Below are positions 60,995 to 64,000 of a DNA stretch of 64,000 bases, piece by piece. Where the stretch lies: positions 62,001-126,000 of the forward strand of contig DATENU010000021.1 in the NCBI GenBank assembly GCA_035274845.1, given 5' to 3'. The notes beneath the pieces are model-generated. The model made no database searches, was not told where the DNA came from, and saw only the letters and a program-made list of their open reading frames with translations. This stretch comes from Chthoniobacterales bacterium (GTDB taxonomy: Bacteria > Verrucomicrobiota > Verrucomicrobiia > Chthoniobacterales > UBA10450). The first letter of the stretch is position 1; each line of letters opens with the position of its first letter. Both the position numbers and the translations under genes were made by a program.

Positions 60995-61333
60995 ATGACC
61001 ATCTTCGAGAAAATCATCCGGCGTGAGATTCCGGCGGAGATTGTCTGGGAAGATGATGAAGTGCTGGCGTTCCGCGATGTGAATCCGCAGGCGCCGGTGC
61101 ATGTGTTGATCGTCCCGAAACGGGTAATCCCGCGCCTGGCCGATGCGACGGCCGACGATGCGGCGTTGCTCGGAAAGCTCGTGTTCGCGTCGCGGGCGGT
61201 GGCTGAGAAACTGGACCTTCTGAAATCAGGCTACCGGGTGGTGATCAACAGCGGACCGGACGCGGGCGAGAGCGTGCCGCATTTGCATCTGCATGTCCTC
61301 GGCAAGCGAGCGCTGGCCTGGCCGCCGGGTTAG
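60995..61333 (+). CDS. HIT-family nucleotide-binding hydrolase
   Basis: A 112-residue HINT-type hydrolase. It starts MTIFEKIIRREIPAEIVWED and ends with the histidine triad SVPHLHLHVLG, the catalytic signature of AMP-transferring or hydrolysing enzymes. VHVLIVPKR is the second conserved strand. The ATG at 60995 gives the standard length. Physiological substrates are probably purine nucleoside phosphoramidates. It ends four bases into the convergent gene end. Confidence 0.93.
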   Translation: MTIFEKIIRREIPAEIVWEDDEVLAFRDVNPQAPVHVLIVPKRVIPRLADATADDAALLGKLVFASRAVAEKLDLLKSGYRVVINSGPDAGESVPHLHLHVLGKRALAWPPG

Positions 61334-61926
61334 GATTGTTGACGAAGTTCAGCGAGCATCTGGCGCAGGCTCGCCCGGCGCGGTTCGAGATGTTTCCGGA
61401 CGGCGCGTTGATTCAACCAATAGATTCCGATGGAAAGCACGATCATGGTTCCGAAGAAAGTCGTCAGATGAGAGGGATCGACGCTCCGTGGCAGGCGGTC
61501 GTGCGCGGAGGCTCGATCCAGGACGATGGCAAGGGTACCGATGGCGCACGGCAGCAAATACCACCAAAAAACCGAGCGCAGTAAACGGATCTGCGTTTCG
61601 GTTCCCCGGATCATCTGCTGAAGCTGATCGGCCACGCTGGCCTGATCCGCGCGAAACCTCTCTCCGACTCGGCTTCTGATGATAAACCCCGCCACGAACA
61701 GACAACTCGCCACCGCAATCCAGCGAAACCCGGTTTGCCCAACATTTCCGAACACGGCCGCGAGAATGAGAGCCGCTCCGATCTCCCGTAGATCTCGCCA
61801 CCAAATTGTTCGCCGAAATTTCCGGTCCCCCGAGCGGACGGCGGCTGCAATCTTCGCGATATCTTTCGGGTCCGGTTTGATCGGTCCTTGCTCGTTCCAG
61901 ATATTTTCCAAATCAGACGGGTTCAT
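61330..61926 (-). CDS. Membrane protein, candidate anti-sigma factor
   Basis: A 198-residue protein with two pairs of hydrophobic segments (about 48-83 and 117-165, for example SCLFVAGFIIRS and TFFGTMIVLSIGIYWL). The N-terminal 40 residues (SDLENIWNEQGP) form a short cytoplasmic part that could bind a sigma factor. Its start overlaps the ECF sigma gene by 14 bases, the reason to suspect an anti-sigma role. It has no zinc motif. Confidence 0.6.
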   Translation of the reverse strand: MNPSDLENIWNEQGPIKPDPKDIAKIAAAVRSGDRKFRRTIWWRDLREIGAALILAAVFGNVGQTGFRWIAVASCLFVAGFIIRSRVGERFRADQASVADQLQQMIRGTETQIRLLRSVFWWYLLPCAIGTLAIVLDRASAHDRLPRSVDPSHLTTFFGTMIVLSIGIYWLNQRAVRKHLEPRRASLRQMLAELRQQS

Positions 61927-62443
61927 GAGGCCGCGGGGTTCCTTTCATTAATCTGCCCAGGTTATCGCGAACGCGGGTGAGGCGACTTCCGACAGCGTTG
62001 GCGGAGATCCCGATGGTGCCGGCGATCTCTTCATAGGAAAAACCCTCGAGGTGCAGGAGGATCAAGGCTCGTTCTGCGGGGCGGAGTTGCTGAATCGCCC
62101 GGTAAAGGTCGTCGATCGCATCGCGTCCAGACGAATCGACCGGCTGCACAACGGTCTCGACCAACTGCGCAAAAGGCGCGGAGCGATCGATAATGCGTCC
62201 GCGCCGACTTTCCCGACGCTGCCAGGTCAGGGCCGCGTTCAGACTGACGCGATAGAGCCACGGTCGCGGGTTTTCAATTCGCGGGAAATTGGGGATCGAC
62301 CTCCACCATTGGAGCAGAATTTCCTGCAGGAGATCTGCCTGAGCGCTGGGATTAAATTCGAATGCGCGCGCGATTCGGACGCAAATGAAAGAATACTCGC
62401 GGAGCCACGTAGCAAACTGCGTTTCCTGCTGCACCCGGGTCAC
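61913..62443 (-). CDS. ECF-type RNA polymerase sigma factor
   Basis: A 176-residue group 4 sigma factor: region 2 has FEFNPSAQADLLQEILLQWW and NPRPWLYRVSLNAALTWQRR. Region 4 has LRPAERALILLHLEGFSYEEIAGTIGISANAVGSRL in the helix-turn-helix (key stretch about 122-165). The following membrane gene overlaps it by 14 bases. It is the second sigma/anti-sigma pair of the window with exactly this overlap. Confidence 0.9.
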   Translation of the reverse strand: MTRVQQETQFATWLREYSFICVRIARAFEFNPSAQADLLQEILLQWWRSIPNFPRIENPRPWLYRVSLNAALTWQRRESRRGRIIDRSAPFAQLVETVVQPVDSSGRDAIDDLYRAIQQLRPAERALILLHLEGFSYEEIAGTIGISANAVGSRLTRVRDNLGRLMKGTPRPHEPV

Positions 62444-62585
62444 ATCATTTCTCCTCCCAAATAGTAGTCGCAGCGCGGGGAGATTCCTTTCGGTTCGCTG
62501 TAGCCGGAGGATCGGTTAGCCCGGCCTTCCTCGAAAACGCGTGTCCGGCCGGATCGAAAATTTCGGCGACACCGCGCCCTTCCAG

Positions 62586-64000
62586 CTATCGAGCAGGGCT
62601 CGGGCTTGGAGAAGGCGCCGGTGAATGTCCGGAAGGACGGGAACGCTTGTGATGTCGAGTCTTGGATGGAGCGGGAGGCGGTGTGGGACGAACGGTAGCC
62701 GGCCCTGGAGGGGGACCCGAAGGCCGGACGGGACCCGGCATCTGGGTGAGAGCGGGAGCAGGCGTGCGAAGGGGAACGGGAGAGGGACCGGGACCCGTGG
62801 TGCGAACAGGGCCCTGAGGCCGAACCGGGCCCTGCGTCCTGGTCAGAGCCGGGGCAGGTGAGCGGAGGGGAACAGGAGAAGGACCGGGAACCGTGGTGCG
62901 AACAGGACCCTGAGGCCGAACCGGGCCCTGCGTCTTTGTGAGAACCGGGGCAGGTGAGCGGAGGGGAACAGGAGACGGACCGGGAACCGTGGTGCGAACG
63001 GGACCCGGACCGGGACGAACAGGCGGAGGGGCTGTAGATCGAACGAGATTAGGCGCCGGGGTTCGAAGAGGGGCCGGCGAAGAGGAACGATAAGGAAAGG
63101 TTCCGGGCGCGCGGGAAACAACGGGCGCGGGAGAACGAACAGGAGTGGGAGCAGGAACTGTCGTGGTAACGGGACCCGGGCGAACAGGACCAGGGACCCG
63201 GGTAAGAACGGGAGCGGGAGAACGAAGCGGAATGGGGGAGGGCGCAGGAACGGTAGTGCGAACTGGGCCGGGACGCACTGGCGCGGGCGCCGTTGACCTC
63301 ACGACATTCGGCGGAGGAGGAGCAATCGTGGTCAGAGCGGGAGACGGAGTGCTGACCGGACCGGGACGGACAGGCGCATTTCGAACCAGAGCCGGCGCTG
63401 GAGGCGCAACCGTGGAAGGAGCGGGAACCTGCGGCGGAGCCGTGACGACGTGCATGACGGCTTCCTGTTTCACAATCACTGGGGTGCCGGGCGCGGAGTT
63501 ATTGAAAAAGACTTCCGCCATCTCTTTTGGCAGGCGGATGCAACCGTGAGACGCCGCGTACGGCGGCACGTAGCCCTGGTGCATCGCGTAGCCGCCCCGG
63601 AAAAACATCGCGAACGGCATCCGCGCTCCATCGTAATGAGAGCCCGGCGGTTTGGAATCCTTGCGCACGTCGATATTCGATTTCGTGACGTTCCCGGCAT
63701 CGTCGACATAATCGCCGAAGACGCTCGAGACGTGCTCCGCATCCTTCCAGAAAACCGTGTAATAACCGGGCGGCGTCCCAAAGCCCGGCTTGCCGGTGGA
63801 TACCGTGGATTCGCCGACCAGATTCTTGCCCTTGTAGAAATAAGCGCGCTGCTCGGAAATGCTGACGATAATTTTCGGGGAGCCGGGAACCCCGTCGCCG
63901 TTCCAGTAGCCTGGCGGCGGCGTCGGCGGGGCCATTGTGGTCGGGGCGGTAGGGACTTCGGCGCAGCTGGTGATCAAGGCGAGCGCGCCCAGGGCAAGGG
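62586..64000 (-). CDS. L,D-transpeptidase lipoprotein with Pro-rich tail (5' end cut)
   Basis: A YkuD-fold L,D-transpeptidase. IIVSISEQRAYFYKGKNLVGE opens the catalytic domain and HGCIRLPKE holds the active cysteine, preceded by YAMHQGYVPPYAASHGC. It would cross-link peptidoglycan or attach proteins to it. The C-terminal 270 residues are Pro/Ala/Val/Arg repeats. Upstream of 63977 the frame stays open (ALGALALITSC, a lipobox-like signal) to the window end, so the true start lies outside. A TTG at 63977 is only a formal start. Confidence 0.85.
   Translation of the reverse strand, partial: LALGALALITSCAEVPTAPTTMAPPTPPPGYWNGDGVPGSPKIIVSISEQRAYFYKGKNLVGESTVSTGKPGFGTPPGYYTVFWKDAEHVSSVFGDYVDDAGNVTKSNIDVRKDSKPPGSHYDGARMPFAMFFRGGYAMHQGYVPPYAASHGCIRLPKEMAEVFFNNSAPGTPVIVKQEAVMHVVTAPPQVPAPSTVAPPAPALVRNAPVRPGPVSTPSPALTTIAPPPPNVVRSTAPAPVRPGPVRTTVPAPSPIPLRSPAPVLTRVPGPVRPGPVTTTVPAPTPVRSPAPVVSRAPGTFPYRSSSPAPLRTPAPNLVRSTAPPPVRPGPGPVRTTVPGPSPVPLRSPAPVLTKTQGPVRPQGPVRTTVPGPSPVPLRSPAPALTRTQGPVRPQGPVRTTGPGPSPVPLRTPAPALTQMPGPVRPSGPPPGPATVRPTPPPAPSKTRHHKRSRPSGHSPAPSPSPSPAR
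62620..63400 (-). repeat. Pro-rich coding repeat in the L,D-transpeptidase tail
   Basis: In-frame imperfect tandem units of about 25-35 codons recur (PVPLRSPAPVLT, PVRPQGPVRTTV, PGPSPVPLR). They encode a long extended wall-spanning segment. Confidence 0.8.

Overview
The window is a GC-rich, gene-dense bacterial chromosome segment. It probably comes from a soil-type Verrucomicrobiota related to Chthoniobacter/Udaeobacter (inference). The grounds are a PEP-CTERM-like exported protein, a secreted protein ending in two copies of a domain I associate with that group, many PAS/LuxR-type signalling genes, several families of paired inverted repeats between genes, and housekeeping genes in a non-proteobacterial order (prs-rplY-pth-rpsF-ssb-dprA). 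No phage, insertion sequence or CRISPR array was seen.

Layout. 1-1631: an HNH nuclease gene translationally coupled to a gene left of the window, decayed coding sequence, and a tRNA-Lys(CUU) with a damaged 3' half. 1632-4586: a large secreted beta-propeller/IPT protein. 5050-21424: a two-component signalling island with a HisKA_3 kinase, three NarL/LuxR response regulators, a MEDS-LuxR regulator, an XRE-receiver fusion, a phytochrome-type kinase with three tandem near-identical PAS units, stand-alone receivers, a receiver-PAS-kinase-receiver hybrid, and on the minus strand a membrane hybrid kinase with Hpt domain that carries a frameshift. 21518-25236: FtsX-type permease and AttH/CrtC-like lipocalin. 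25291-34459: rpmH, GNAT enzyme, site-2 protease, M1 aminopeptidase, an ECF sigma/anti-sigma pair, and a membrane-embedded spermidine-synthase-like protein.

34460-45920: small exported proteins, adenosine deaminase, peroxiredoxin, VOC protein, rlmN, two lipoproteins, a possible Mpv17-like membrane protein, a HAD phosphatase and a PEP-CTERM-like protein behind a long structured leader. Most intergenic inverted repeats lie here. 46062-50290: housekeeping block prs, rplY, pth, rpsF, ssb, dprA. 50432-56111: secreted Ig-like protein, zinc alcohol dehydrogenase, type IA topoisomerase. 56474-64000: membrane GNAT, a TIR-transmembrane protein, nrdR with a coupled ATP-cone-like protein, HIT hydrolase, a second ECF sigma/anti-sigma pair and an L,D-transpeptidase that runs off the right end.

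The most unusual part is the signalling island. The Rcp1-type receiver, normally without an output domain, is here joined to an XRE DNA-binding domain, and it sits directly before the triple-PAS kinase, a free Rcp1-type receiver and a receiver-led hybrid kinase in one overlapping gene string. That layout suggests a branched phosphorelay. Two genes of the island also share an upstream TAGGG-N6-CCCTA palindrome.
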